NCBI GenBank assembly: GCA_028276315.1
Contig: JAPYWP010000016.1
Coordinates: 1-9,796, forward strand
Direction: 5' to 3'
Length of the DNA: 9,796 nucleotides
Origin: Minisyncoccota bacterium
GTDB lineage: Bacteria; Patescibacteriota; Minisyncoccia; UBA6257; HR35
Position numbers and translations under genes: made by a program. The notes beneath the pieces are model-generated. The model was not told the origin of the DNA. It ran no database searches and saw only the letters and a program-made list of their open reading frames with translations. Below are positions 1-6,488 of the stretch, in pieces. Numbering within the stretch: the first letter of the stretch is position 1; each line of letters starts with the position of its first letter.

Positions 1-451
1 TTTTATCAAAAGAGATATGGTTTAAAATTAAATAAACTTGTAAAGTAATAAAAGTTATTAAAATTACGTTTTTAAATACAAAACCCTCAAAAAGAAAAAC
101 TAAAATGCTAAAAATTATAAAATAAAACAAATTAAAATTACCGAAACTTATTGCAAAAATGAAATAATAAGGAAATAAATTAGTTTTATTTAAAAACCAA
201 AAAAGATTATGAAGTAAAAAATAAAAAATAGAAAGGCAAATTCCAAAAAACGAATTTTCAAAAAAAGCAAAAAAAATGAAACTAGAAATTAAACTTTTTA
301 CAATAAAAATCAATTTAAAATTAAAATAAAAAGTTAAAAGAAGTGTTAAAAATAATATTAAAAAGAAAATTTTATAGTGAAAATTTAAAAAAAGTAATGA
401 TGCAAAAATAAAATTAATTAAAATAATTTTAAATGTCGATATTTTTTGCAT
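1..451 (-). CDS. Unknown multi-pass membrane protein, 3' end outside window
   Basis: The frame opens with ATG at 451..449, inside the last codons of gyrB, and stays open for 150 codons to the window edge, so the C-terminus is missing. In a stretch this rich in TAA and TTA an open frame of that length is unlikely by chance, and the other frames here are full of stops. The product is almost entirely Phe, Leu, Ile and Tyr. Hydrophobic spans lie near residues 8-24, 28-51, 54-64, 69-87 and 95-120, with a further one after 128, separated by short polar turns such as the one at residues 88-92. It starts 23 bp before the gyrB stop, which suggests translational coupling and co-transcription with gyrB. 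I do not recognise a family; a small MreD-like or transporter-like membrane protein is possible, but no motif shows it. That it is coding is fairly sure; function is unknown. Confidence 0.7.
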   Translation of the reverse strand, partial: MQKISTFKIILINFIFASLLFLNFHYKIFFLILFLTLLLTFYFNFKLIFIVKSLISSFIFFAFFENSFFGICLSIFYFLLHNLFWFLNKTNLFPYYFIFAISFGNFNLFYFIIFSILVFLFEGFVFKNVILITFITLQVYLILNHISFDK

Positions 452-3400
452 GAGGTGCGTGTATCTCTATAAATTTTTTCCTTGGCTCAACTTCTTCTCC
501 CATCAAAATACTAAAATATCTTTCTGCTTCTTCTGCATCTTTAATTGTAACTTTTTTTAAAATTCTTTTTTGAGGATCCATTGTTGTTTCCCATAATTCT
601 TCTGGATTCATTTCTCCAAGACCTTTGTATCTTTGGACTTCAAATTTTAATTTTTTATTTGAAAGTTCTTTTACTATTTTTTCTTTTTCTTCATCAGAAT
701 AAGCATAATAAACTTCTTTTCCTGCTAAAATTTTATAAAGAGGCGGTTGAGCAATATAAACATGCCCTTTTTCAATTAATGGACGGAAATATCTATAAAA
801 TAAAGTTAAAAGCAATGTTCGAATATGGGAGCCATCAATATCAGCGTCGGTTGCAATAATTATTTTTGAATATCTTAATCCATCATAATTAAAATCTTTT
901 CCAAAATTTGTGCCTAATGCAATTATTAAATTTTTTATTTCTTCTGATTTTAATATTTTATCTATTCTTGCTTTCTCAACATTTAAAATTTTCCCTCTTA
1001 AAGGAAAAACAGCTTGGAAAATTCTGTTTCTTGCTTGTTTTGCAGAACCACCAGCTGAATCTCCTTCAACTATAAAAATTTCTGCCTCATCTTTTTTTCT
1101 TGTAGAACAATCAGCTAATTTACCAGGTAAGTTAAAACCAGTTAGCGCACTTTTTCTTAAAATAGATTCTTTTGCTAATTTTGCAGCTTTCCTTGCTTTA
1201 TAAGATAACAAAACTTTATTAAATATATTTTTTGCATCACTCTGATTTATTTCAAGAAATTCTTTAAATCTTTTTTGAACTATATTTTCAACAATTGATC
1301 TTACTTCTGGATTTCCAAGTTTTGATTTTGTTTGACCTTCAAATTGAGGATTTGGCATTTTTACTGAAACTATACCCAAAAGCCCTTCTCTTACATCATC
1401 TCCAGAAAAATTTTCGTCTTTTTCTTTTAACAAACCTTTTTCTCTTGCAAATTCATTTATAGCTTTTGTAATTCCTGATCTAAAACCAGTAAGATGAGTT
1501 CCACCTTCTTGATTTTTAATATTATTTGTAAAAGAAAGCTCTATTGTTTCAACTCCATCTATATAAAATACACCAACCTCAACAAATACATCACCCTCTT
1601 TTTCGTTTATATAAAAAATTTCTTGTTGAATTGGTTTTTTGGAAAAAGAAAGATATCTTATAAAAGATTTAACCCCATTTTCAAAATAAAAACTATATTC
1701 CTTTTTGTTTTTTCTCTCATCAATTATATAAAACCTAACACCTGGAGTTAAAAAAGCTTGTTCTTTTATATGGGAAATTATTTTCTCTAAATCAAACTCT
1801 ATGTCTTTAAAAATTTTTTTATCTGGCTTAAATGTTATTTTTGTACCTGTTTCTTTTGTTTTTGCAATTTTTTTAAGCTTTGTTATTGGCTTTCCTTCGC
1901 TAAATTCTTGATGCCAAACAAAACCATCTCTTTTTACTTCTGCTATAAGTTTTTCAGAAAGAGCATTCACTACACTAACTCCAACGCCATGAAGACCACC
2001 AGAAACTTTATAAACTTGATTTGAAAACTTTCCACCAGAATGCAAAACTGTTAAAATAGTTTCTAATGCTGACTTTTTTGTTTTTGGATGAATATCAACT
2101 GGAATACCACGGCCATCGTCTTTCACTTCAATAAAATTATCTTTTAAAAGTCTAATTTCAATATTTTTTGCATAACCAGCCATTGCCTCATCAATTGAGT
2201 TGTGGCAAACAATTGGAGCAAAACCTGCAACAAAATTTTCTCCATTGGGTACAGAAAAGTCATAAACCCAGGGATGATTGTAGGGTATCTTTTTAATATC
2301 CACAACTTTAACCACTCCAAGGTCAGAATAAAGAAATCTGTCAGCGTTTGGATATAACACAATCCGATTTTCTTTGAGAAGAGTTTTTATTTTATCCAAA
2401 GAAACACCGCCGTGAGTATATACCGAAAAATAATGTGGTTTATGCCAATAAATTTTAGAAATAATTTGATTGGTTGGTGCATAATTTAAATATGAAGATT
2501 TTGTATTCCAGTAAAAATCAATACGCTTTGTACGAAGATTCGTTTTAAATGTGCTTACTCTAACTTTATCGTGGTAAGTAATTTTAATAGTGCCTTTTCT
2601 TTTTTTGTTAGTTTCTCTTATAGAAAAAGTTTTTCCTAAAGAATATAAAAGATAAGAGAGACCGTCAATAAAACTACTACTTGCTGAAACAGCAGTATAT
2701 TTTGATCGAGAATTTAATCCTGGCGAAGTATTATTTAATAAATGTTTAGTAAACTCTTTCGAGGGATGGCCATCACCTGCTAAATAAGCAATAAGATATC
2801 GTTCTCTCAAAATAGGGTTTATATTAAATATTAATGAAGGAACTACTTTTTCATGACTGTTTTTACCAGTTTTAAATATTTTTTTAAAAATAAGACCTAT
2901 CAAATACGAATCTATTTGGATAGTAGTGGCGGTTTTGTGGGTATAATGTGGTTTAGCTTTATAACCAAAAACTTTCTCGATTAATTCAGTTGTATACTGA
3001 ATTAAATCATTTTCATGACTACCGAAACTGAAATAAACACGGATTGATTTATTAGTACAAATTGTTCCTTCTGCTGAATAAATTCCTAAAAGTTCTACTA
3101 AATATCTATCAACTGGAAGAATTGGCTTGATTTTAAATTTTTTGTTATGTTTTGTATATAATCTGCATGAGTTAAATCTTTGAAGTATTTCTTGTGGAAA
3201 AGTACGAACTATGTTTAAAGGCAAATAATCGTATCGCTTGAAATCGTAAAAAACATTAGACCAAGTACGACCTTTTATTTTTCTCTCTAAATTATTCTCT
3301 TTATAATATTTTTTAATAAAAGGTTTGACCTCATCTGTTAAAATATCTTTAATATCACAAAGAAAAATAGGGATAGTATCTGATGGAGGTAATCGAAGTA

Positions 3401-3959
3401 ATTCTTCGAAGAGATTTATTTCGGTTATATAATTTTCTGGTTCAATAAAAACTTTCGGCACTACTACATAACTACCAATTTTTAGTTCGGTACCACTTAT
3501 AGGGACTATCTCACCGTTTTTAATAGTGAAAAGTGAATGATAAGGGGTTATTTGAATTTTCCTATTATTTTGCAGAGTGATCTCATAAATTTCACTATTG
3601 ACTTTATGACGAATTAAACTAGAAACAGGAGTCCAGGATAATTTCAAAGTTTGAGGATCAAAACTTAAAGCTTTAATATCAAAACCAGAACGTAAAATCT
3701 CTATATCTTTACCAGAAACTACTTTTGACTGATTAGAAGCCATAATAGAATCAACAATTTCACCAATTTTTTTTAATTGAATTAAACCATTTTCTTTAAT
3801 AAGAACTGGAGTATTATAAGTCAAACTATTATCTACAACTTCCCAAATTAAATGATGCAAACCCTCAGATCCAGTAGAACCAATATACATTCCCGGTCTT
3901 TTTCTAACTGGCTCTAATCCTTCTAAAACTTCTATTTGTTTAGCTGTATAGTCTTGCAT
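429..3959 (-). CDS. gyrB: DNA gyrase subunit B precursor, interrupted by an intein
   Basis: ATPase subunit of DNA gyrase, the cytoplasmic type II topoisomerase that introduces negative supercoils with GyrA. The precursor is 1176 aa. Removing residues 45-587 (intein) leaves 633 aa, a normal length for a short-type GyrB. The extein has the N-terminal RKRPGMYIG motif, GHKL ATPase residues E40 and N44, DDGRGIP at 614-620, the ATP-lid segment VSGGLHGVG at 652-660, QTK near 876-878, TOPRIM acidic residues E965 (VEGDS) and D1038/D1040/D1042 (TDADIDGSH), and the C-terminal RYKGLGEMNP at 1110-1119. The ATG at 3959 is the only sensible start, because the next Met lies inside RKRPGMYIG. That start is only 4 nt from the 3' end of tRNA-Ile, leaving no room for a ribosome binding site. 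The gene end overlaps the downstream membrane protein by 23 bp. ParE is the alternative identity; placement beside dnaA/dnaN favours GyrB. Confidence 0.96.
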   Translation of the reverse strand: MQDYTAKQIEVLEGLEPVRKRPGMYIGSTGSEGLHHLIWEVVDNSLTYNTPVLIKENGLIQLKKIGEIVDSIMASNQSKVVSGKDIEILRSGFDIKALSFDPQTLKLSWTPVSSLIRHKVNSEIYEITLQNNRKIQITPYHSLFTIKNGEIVPISGTELKIGSYVVVPKVFIEPENYITEINLFEELLRLPPSDTIPIFLCDIKDILTDEVKPFIKKYYKENNLERKIKGRTWSNVFYDFKRYDYLPLNIVRTFPQEILQRFNSCRLYTKHNKKFKIKPILPVDRYLVELLGIYSAEGTICTNKSIRVYFSFGSHENDLIQYTTELIEKVFGYKAKPHYTHKTATTIQIDSYLIGLIFKKIFKTGKNSHEKVVPSLIFNINPILRERYLIAYLAGDGHPSKEFTKHLLNNTSPGLNSRSKYTAVSASSSFIDGLSYLLYSLGKTFSIRETNKKRKGTIKITYHDKVRVSTFKTNLRTKRIDFYWNTKSSYLNYAPTNQIISKIYWHKPHYFSVYTHGGVSLDKIKTLLKENRIVLYPNADRFLYSDLGVVKVVDIKKIPYNHPWVYDFSVPNGENFVAGFAPIVCHNSIDEAMAGYAKNIEIRLLKDNFIEVKDDGRGIPVDIHPKTKKSALETILTVLHSGGKFSNQVYKVSGGLHGVGVSVVNALSEKLIAEVKRDGFVWHQEFSEGKPITKLKKIAKTKETGTKITFKPDKKIFKDIEFDLEKIISHIKEQAFLTPGVRFYIIDERKNKKEYSFYFENGVKSFIRYLSFSKKPIQQEIFYINEKEGDVFVEVGVFYIDGVETIELSFTNNIKNQEGGTHLTGFRSGITKAINEFAREKGLLKEKDENFSGDDVREGLLGIVSVKMPNPQFEGQTKSKLGNPEVRSIVENIVQKRFKEFLEINQSDAKNIFNKVLLSYKARKAAKLAKESILRKSALTGFNLPGKLADCSTRKKDEAEIFIVEGDSAGGSAKQARNRIFQAVFPLRGKILNVEKARIDKILKSEEIKNLIIALGTNFGKDFNYDGLRYSKIIIATDADIDGSHIRTLLLTLFYRYFRPLIEKGHVYIAQPPLYKILAGKEVYYAYSDEEKEKIVKELSNKKLKFEVQRYKGLGEMNPEELWETTMDPQKRILKKVTIKDAEEAERYFSILMGEEVEPRKKFIEIHAPHAKNIDI
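2199..3827 (-). other. GyrB intein with LAGLIDADG homing endonuclease
   Basis: In-frame protein intron of 543 aa, gyrB residues 45-587. It begins with Ser45 (block A, SLTYNTPVL), has the block B signature T138-P-Y-H141, and ends with block F (VYDFSV, then ENFVAG, 565-578) and block G (VCHN, 584-587). His586-Asn587 is followed by Ser588 as the +1 extein nucleophile. All residues for standard Ser1/Asn/Ser+1 splicing are therefore present. The middle carries two LAGLIDADG-type helices, LLGIYSAEG at 290-298 with acidic E297 and LIAYLAGDG at 389-397 with acidic D396. KVVP at 371-374 resembles block D. The endonuclease therefore looks intact and able to promote homing into intein-free gyrB alleles. 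The insertion splits EVVDN/SIDEA, directly behind the Asn that binds Mg-ATP. Arginine codons differ from the host: 12 of 22 are CGN here, against 3 of 28 in the flanking extein. Junction residues were checked codon by codon. Confidence 0.95.
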
Positions 3960-3963
3960 TTTG

Positions 3964-4035
3964 TGCGCGCGGGAGGGATTGAACCTCCGACCTCGGTCTT
4001 ATCAGGACCGCGCTCTACCACTGAGCTACGCGCGC
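3964..4035 (-). tRNA. tRNA-Ile, anticodon GAU
   Basis: A 72-nt cloverleaf folds fully: acceptor GCGCGCG with CGCGCGC (all G:C, strictly alternating), D stem GCTC/GAGC with loop AGTGGTA, anticodon stem CGGTC/GACCG with loop CTGATAA (anticodon GAT), 5-nt variable loop AGGTC, T stem GGAGG/CCTCC with loop TTCAATC, and discriminator A. CCA is not encoded; the bases after the discriminator are CAA, so a CCA-adding enzyme and RNase Z-type 3' processing would be needed. GAU reads AUC and AUU. It lies 26 nt after the stop of the 63-aa membrane protein gene and 4 nt before the gyrB ATG, all on one strand, so it is probably cut out of a longer transcript. Confidence 0.97.
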
Positions 4036-4061
4036 TTTTTATTAAATTTTAACATAAAAAT

Positions 4062-4253
4062 TTAGTAAAAATCTTTAATTAAACTATCGTATTTTTTAAA
4101 ATCATAACTTTCAAAATGACCTTGTTGAGGATTTTTGGAAATTTCATTTAAAAAGTAACCAATTTTATAAGCAAAAAAAGCAAAAAAAGCAACTTCTAAA
4201 GCAATAAATAAAATAAAAATTAAGTTTATTAATTTTAATTTAAACTCTTTCAT
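4062..4253 (-). CDS. Small single-span membrane protein, unknown function
   Basis: A 63-aa protein with a basic N-terminus (MKEFKLKL), one strong hydrophobic segment at about residues 8-34 rich in Phe, Ile, Leu and Ala, and a short polar tail ending in FESYDFKKYDSLIKDFY. Positive charges before the span suggest the N-terminus stays in the cytoplasm and the tail is outside. Its ATG overlaps the TGA of the PilO-like gene (ATGA), so the two are likely translated together and may act together at the membrane. There is no family I recognise. A role as a small partner of the PilO-like protein in a type IV pilus-like assembly is a guess from position only. tRNA-Ile begins 26 nt after its stop, with no terminator between. 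Confidence 0.75.
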   Translation of the reverse strand: MKEFKLKLINLIFILFIALEVAFFAFFAYKIGYFLNEISKNPQQGHFESYDFKKYDSLIKDFY

Positions 4254-4753
4254 TTTAAATATGCTGTTCCTATTATTTGAAAATTCCCATCATATTTTAA
4301 CCCCTCTATATTAACAAGTTTTTTCTTTTGTATTGAATTTAGAAATTTCTCTATATTTTGAATTTTTTGTTTAAAATCTTTGCTATCTATTGTAATAAAA
4401 AATTTTATTTCATTTTCATTTTCGCTAAATGTATAATTAACATCTCCTAAAAGATCAAAAACAATCATAAAAGATTTAATTTTATCTTTAAAAAGCAAAG
4501 CATCGTCTTTTGAAAAAAATAAATCTTCTAATTTTTTAATTTTTTCTAAAGCAAATTGTCTTTCATTTAAAAGATTATTATAGTTTGAAATAATATCTTG
4601 ATTTCTTTGATTTTGATTTTTTAAATTATCTATCTCTTTTATTTGTGCCTCTATTTTTTTACTCCAAAAATTAAAACTTAAATAACAAAAAATTAAAAGA
4701 ATTAAAAAAACAAAAAAACTTTTTAAAAATTGTCTTATTAAATATTTTCTCAT
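4250..4753 (-). CDS. PilO-like membrane-anchored coiled-coil protein
   Basis: A 167-aa protein with the layout of PilO, the inner-membrane alignment subunit of type IV pilus and type II secretion machines: short basic N-terminus, one transmembrane segment at about 11-29, a polar coiled-coil-like stretch at about 32-80 rich in Glu, Lys, Asn and Gln, and a C-terminal alpha/beta region at 85-167. That last region ends with a helix (NIEKFLNSIQ) and strands (LVNIEGLKYDG, FQIIGTAYLK), as expected for a PilO ferredoxin-like fold. PilO pairs with PilN in known systems; no pilN, pilM or pilin gene is visible here. The start overlaps the rpmH stop (ATGA) and the stop overlaps the next start (ATGA), so it sits in the rpmH operon. 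This is the slot where rnpA normally stands, but the RnpA basic motif is absent. The PilO assignment rests on architecture, not a diagnostic motif. Confidence 0.6.
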   Translation of the reverse strand: MRKYLIRQFLKSFFVFLILLIFCYLSFNFWSKKIEAQIKEIDNLKNQNQRNQDIISNYNNLLNERQFALEKIKKLEDLFFSKDDALLFKDKIKSFMIVFDLLGDVNYTFSENENEIKFFITIDSKDFKQKIQNIEKFLNSIQKKKLVNIEGLKYDGNFQIIGTAYLK

Positions 4754-4869
4754 GGAGCTAATCTTTTTCTTCCTTTTCTTCTTCTATTCCTTAAAATTCT
4801 TCTTCCAGAAGGAGTGCTTGATCTTTTTAAAAAACCACTTTTTCTTTTTTGCTTTATTTTTGTACCCAT
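4750..4869 (-). CDS. rpmH: 50S ribosomal protein L34
   Basis: A 39-aa, very basic protein, short even for L34 (usually about 44-47 aa). The family pattern is plain: KRKSGFLKRSSTPSGRRIL at residues 8-26, then RNRRRKGRKRLAP to the end, matching the GF..RM.T..GR.VL..RR.KGRKRL core of L34. It binds 23S rRNA in the large subunit. ATG at 4869 is the start that gives the usual short basic N-terminus; a weak GGAA lies about 7 nt upstream. The stop TGA shares bases with the ATG of the PilO-like gene, which also shows that UGA terminates in this organism. rpmH is divergent from dnaA, the common arrangement beside oriC, and heads the minus-strand gene string that includes gyrB. Confidence 0.95.
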   Translation of the reverse strand: MGTKIKQKRKSGFLKRSSTPSGRRILRNRRRKGRKRLAP

Positions 4870-4892
4870 AATTTTCCAAAAGATATTAACAG

Positions 4893-4904
4893 TTTGTATA
4901 CAAA
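4893..4904. repeat. Perfect 12-bp palindrome in the rpmH-dnaA spacer
   Basis: TTTGTATACAAA is its own reverse complement. It lies just downstream of the proposed rpmH -10 box and over the expected transcription start, a typical operator position. No regulator is known from the window; its role is open. Confidence 0.4.
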
Positions 4905-4934
4905 TTTATAAAATTTTGACCCCTTGTATTTCAA
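4905..4934 (-). promoter_or_regulatory. Candidate promoter of the rpmH operon
   Basis: On the minus strand TTGAAA (4934..4929) is followed after 18 bp by TATAAA (4910..4905), which would start transcription near 4898 and leave a leader of about 30 nt before rpmH. The region is so AT-rich that chance matches are likely, so this is a pattern-based proposal. It overlaps the proposed dnaA promoter on the other strand. Confidence 0.4.
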
Positions 4935-4951
4935 TTTTTTTTAATTATAAT
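4924..4951 (+). promoter_or_regulatory. Candidate dnaA promoter
   Basis: TTGTAT (4924-4929) and a perfect TATAAT (4946-4951) are 16 bp apart. A second TATAAT lies at 4955-4960, and TTGACC at 4916-4921 is a better -35 but 24 bp from the first -10. The leader to the dnaA ATG would be about 50 nt. The 138-bp spacer is about 17% GC and holds no DnaA box that I can find, and no Shine-Dalgarno precedes dnaA. Confidence 0.45.
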
Positions 4952-5007
4952 AATTATAATTTAAATTCGGAAGTTATCAAAGCCTTAAAAGTTTATAATT
5001 ATATAAA

Positions 5008-6369
5008 ATGAGCGAAATGGAACTTAAAGAACTAAATAAAATATGGCAAGAGATATTAAACTCAATAGAACTTGAAGTTTCAAAACCAACATTTAAAACT
5101 TGGTTCGTAAATACAAATATAGTTGAAAGAAAAGGAGAAAAAATAATTATAGGAGTACCCTCTAATTTTGTCAAAGAATGGCTTAAGAAAAAATTTTTAA
5201 ACTTAATAACAAAACATATTAAAAAATTTTTCCAAGATGTTAAAACCATAGATTTTGTTGTTGTAAATAAACCTATTATTTCTATATCGCATATTTACAA
5301 AAAAGAAATTCAAAGTTCAAGCAAACTTGAAATTTTTCAAATTGATCCCAAAACTAATTTAAACAAAAAATATAGATTTTCAAATTTTGTTGTTGGATCA
5401 AACAATGAACTTGCATTTGCAGCAGCAGAAGGAATTGTTAAAAATCCAGGAGAAAAATATAACCCTCTTTTTGTATATGGTGGTGTTGGGCTTGGAAAAA
5501 CACACCTACTTCAGGCTATTGGAAATGAAATTTTAGAAAAAAATAAAAATTTAAATGTAAAATATCTAACTTGTGATAGATTTATTAGCGAACTTGTAAA
5601 CTATATAAAAAACCAACAAATAGAAGAATTTAAATTAAAATTTAAAGACTTAGATATTTTAATAATTGACGATGTTCATTTTCTCTCCCAAAAAGATAGA
5701 GCCCAAACTGAACTTTTCCATATTTTTAACTTTCTTTATGATAGAGGGAAACAAATTGTTTTTTCTTCAGATAGACCACCTGTTTTAATAAATGATATTG
5801 AAGAAAGATTAAGATCAAGATTCGAAGGTGGACTTGTTGTTGATATTACACCACCTGATTATGAAACTAGACTTGCTATTTTGAAAATGAAATTATCTGA
5901 AAAAGGAGAATATTTACCTGATGAAGTTTTATCTTTAATTGCAGAAAAAGTACAAAAAAATGTAAGAGAATTGGAAGGTGTTTTAAATAAAGTATTAATT
6001 TATGCTTCTAAAAAACAACAAATAAATAAAGAAATTTTAGATAAAATATTAAAAGAATATTATCAAGATACTTATAAACTTGTTTCTCCATCAAGAATTT
6101 TAAATATTGTAGCATCTTTTTATGAAATAAATCAAAAATATTTACTTGAACCAACAAGAAAAAAGGAATATGTTAAGCCAAGACAAATTTTAATGTATCT
6201 TTTAAGAGAGCTTGCTAATTTATCCTATCCAGCTATCGGAGAAAAAATAGGAGGAAGAGATCATACTACAGTTATGTATGCATGCGAGAAAATTAAAAAA
6301 GATATTCAAAGAAACCAGGATTTAGCAAGAGAAGTTGAAATTTTAAAAGAAAAAATTTTAAATGGTTAA
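5008..6369 (+). CDS. dnaA: Chromosomal replication initiator DnaA
   Basis: The 453-aa protein has the usual DnaA length and four-domain order. Domain I (about 6-85) contains the WQEILNSIELEVSKPTFKTWF segment. A short linker follows (about 86-120). The AAA+ domain has Walker A GGVGLGKTH at 158-166, Walker B LIIDDVHFL at 218-226, the sensor-type SSDRPP at 253-258, and RLRSRFEGGL at 267-276 with the arginine-finger region. The C-terminal helix-turn-helix domain carries the signature IGGRDHTTVMYA at 414-425, which reads DnaA boxes. ATP-DnaA binds and melts oriC in the cytoplasm. ATG at 5008 is chosen; Met4 is a possible alternative and changes little. All 18 Arg codons are AGA. The downstream spacer to dnaN holds three near-consensus DnaA boxes, so autoregulation and initiation both probably act there. 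It is divergent from rpmH. Confidence 0.98.
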   Translation: MSEMELKELNKIWQEILNSIELEVSKPTFKTWFVNTNIVERKGEKIIIGVPSNFVKEWLKKKFLNLITKHIKKFFQDVKTIDFVVVNKPIISISHIYKKEIQSSSKLEIFQIDPKTNLNKKYRFSNFVVGSNNELAFAAAEGIVKNPGEKYNPLFVYGGVGLGKTHLLQAIGNEILEKNKNLNVKYLTCDRFISELVNYIKNQQIEEFKLKFKDLDILIIDDVHFLSQKDRAQTELFHIFNFLYDRGKQIVFSSDRPPVLINDIEERLRSRFEGGLVVDITPPDYETRLAILKMKLSEKGEYLPDEVLSLIAEKVQKNVRELEGVLNKVLIYASKKQQINKEILDKILKEYYQDTYKLVSPSRILNIVASFYEINQKYLLEPTRKKEYVKPRQILMYLLRELANLSYPAIGEKIGGRDHTTVMYACEKIKKDIQRNQDLAREVEILKEKILNG

Positions 6370-6385
6370 AATTATGTTCATTTTC

Positions 6386-6394
6386 TGTGGAAAA
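6386..6394 (-). promoter_or_regulatory. DnaA box 1 (TTTTCCACA)
   Basis: The plus strand reads TGTGGAAAA, i.e. TTTTCCACA on the minus strand, one mismatch from TTATCCACA. It has the same 9-mer as box 3 in the opposite orientation, and forms the left arm of an inverted repeat with box 2. Confidence 0.6.
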
Positions 6395-6452
6395 AAATTA
6401 TTAAAAATTTAATCCACAGAATTTCAAAAATTTAAAATTATTAAAAATTTAA
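6394..6452. repeat. 19-bp direct repeat in candidate oriC, two copies
   Basis: Positions 6394-6412 and 6434-6452 are identical 19-mers of A and T only, 40 bp apart from start to start, close to four helical turns. Their AT-only composition and place between the boxes fit a duplex-unwinding element. Confidence 0.6.
6410..6418 (+). promoter_or_regulatory. DnaA box 2 (TAATCCACA)
   Basis: One mismatch from TTATCCACA at position 2. It faces box 1: TTCTGTGGA (6383-6391) and TCCACAGAA (6413-6421) are exact reverse complements. Confidence 0.6.
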
Positions 6453-6476
6453 AATAAGTGGTAAAATTAATATAAA
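6448..6476 (+). promoter_or_regulatory. Weak candidate promoter for dnaN
   Basis: TTTAAA (6448-6453), 17 bp, then TATAAA (6471-6476), about 25 nt before the expected leader end of dnaN. The match is modest in an 86% AT region, so dnaN could equally be read through from dnaA. Confidence 0.25.
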
Positions 6477-6488
6477 TTAATTTTCCAC
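6458..6488. repeat. Near-perfect hairpin before dnaN
   Basis: GTGG (6458-6461), one unpaired T, and AAAATTAAT (6463-6471) pair with ATTAATTTT (6476-6484) and CCAC (6485-6488) around the loop ATAA: 13 pairs with a single bulge. The right arm contains DnaA box 3. It could be a cruciform or protein-binding palindrome at the origin; it is too AT-rich and lacks a T-tract for a terminator. Confidence 0.55.

Larger units (their letters stand above)
6383..6421. repeat. Inverted repeat pairing DnaA boxes 1 and 2
   Basis: Nine-bp arms at 6383-6391 and 6413-6421 pair exactly around a 21-nt AT-only loop. Lying 13 nt after the dnaA stop it could also fold in the dnaA mRNA, but it has no following U-tract and is a poor intrinsic terminator; paired DnaA sites are the simpler reading. 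Confidence 0.55.

Noticed and set aside
581..2362. Open frames on the plus strand at 581-859, 910-1203 and 1494-1751, and on the minus strand at 2144-2362
   Set aside because: All lie inside gyrB in other frames or antisense, have low-complexity translations and no family likeness; they are shadows of the coding frame.
4750..4752. UGA recoded as an amino acid, as in some CPR lineages
   Set aside because: TGA ends L34 exactly at its family C-terminus (KGRKRLAP) and also ends the PilO-like gene in an ATGA overlap; Trp and Gly are written with TGG and GGN.
4250..4753. rnpA (RNase P protein) expected after rpmH
   Set aside because: The protein has an N-terminal membrane span and a coiled coil, is acidic/neutral in its C-terminal half, and lacks the RnpA basic RNR-type motif.
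4872..4880. TTTTCCAAA as a DnaA box in the rpmH-dnaA spacer
   Set aside because: It lacks the CCACA core and has two mismatches to the consensus.
4814..5249. Open frames at 4814-5011 (+) and 4977-5249 (-)
   Set aside because: The first is antisense to rpmH and runs through the promoter region; the second is antisense to dnaA. Neither shows protein-like composition.
6383..6488. Intrinsic terminator after dnaA
   Set aside because: The hairpins here are AT-rich and lack a following T-run on the dnaA strand; their arms carry DnaA-box sequences, so origin function explains them better.
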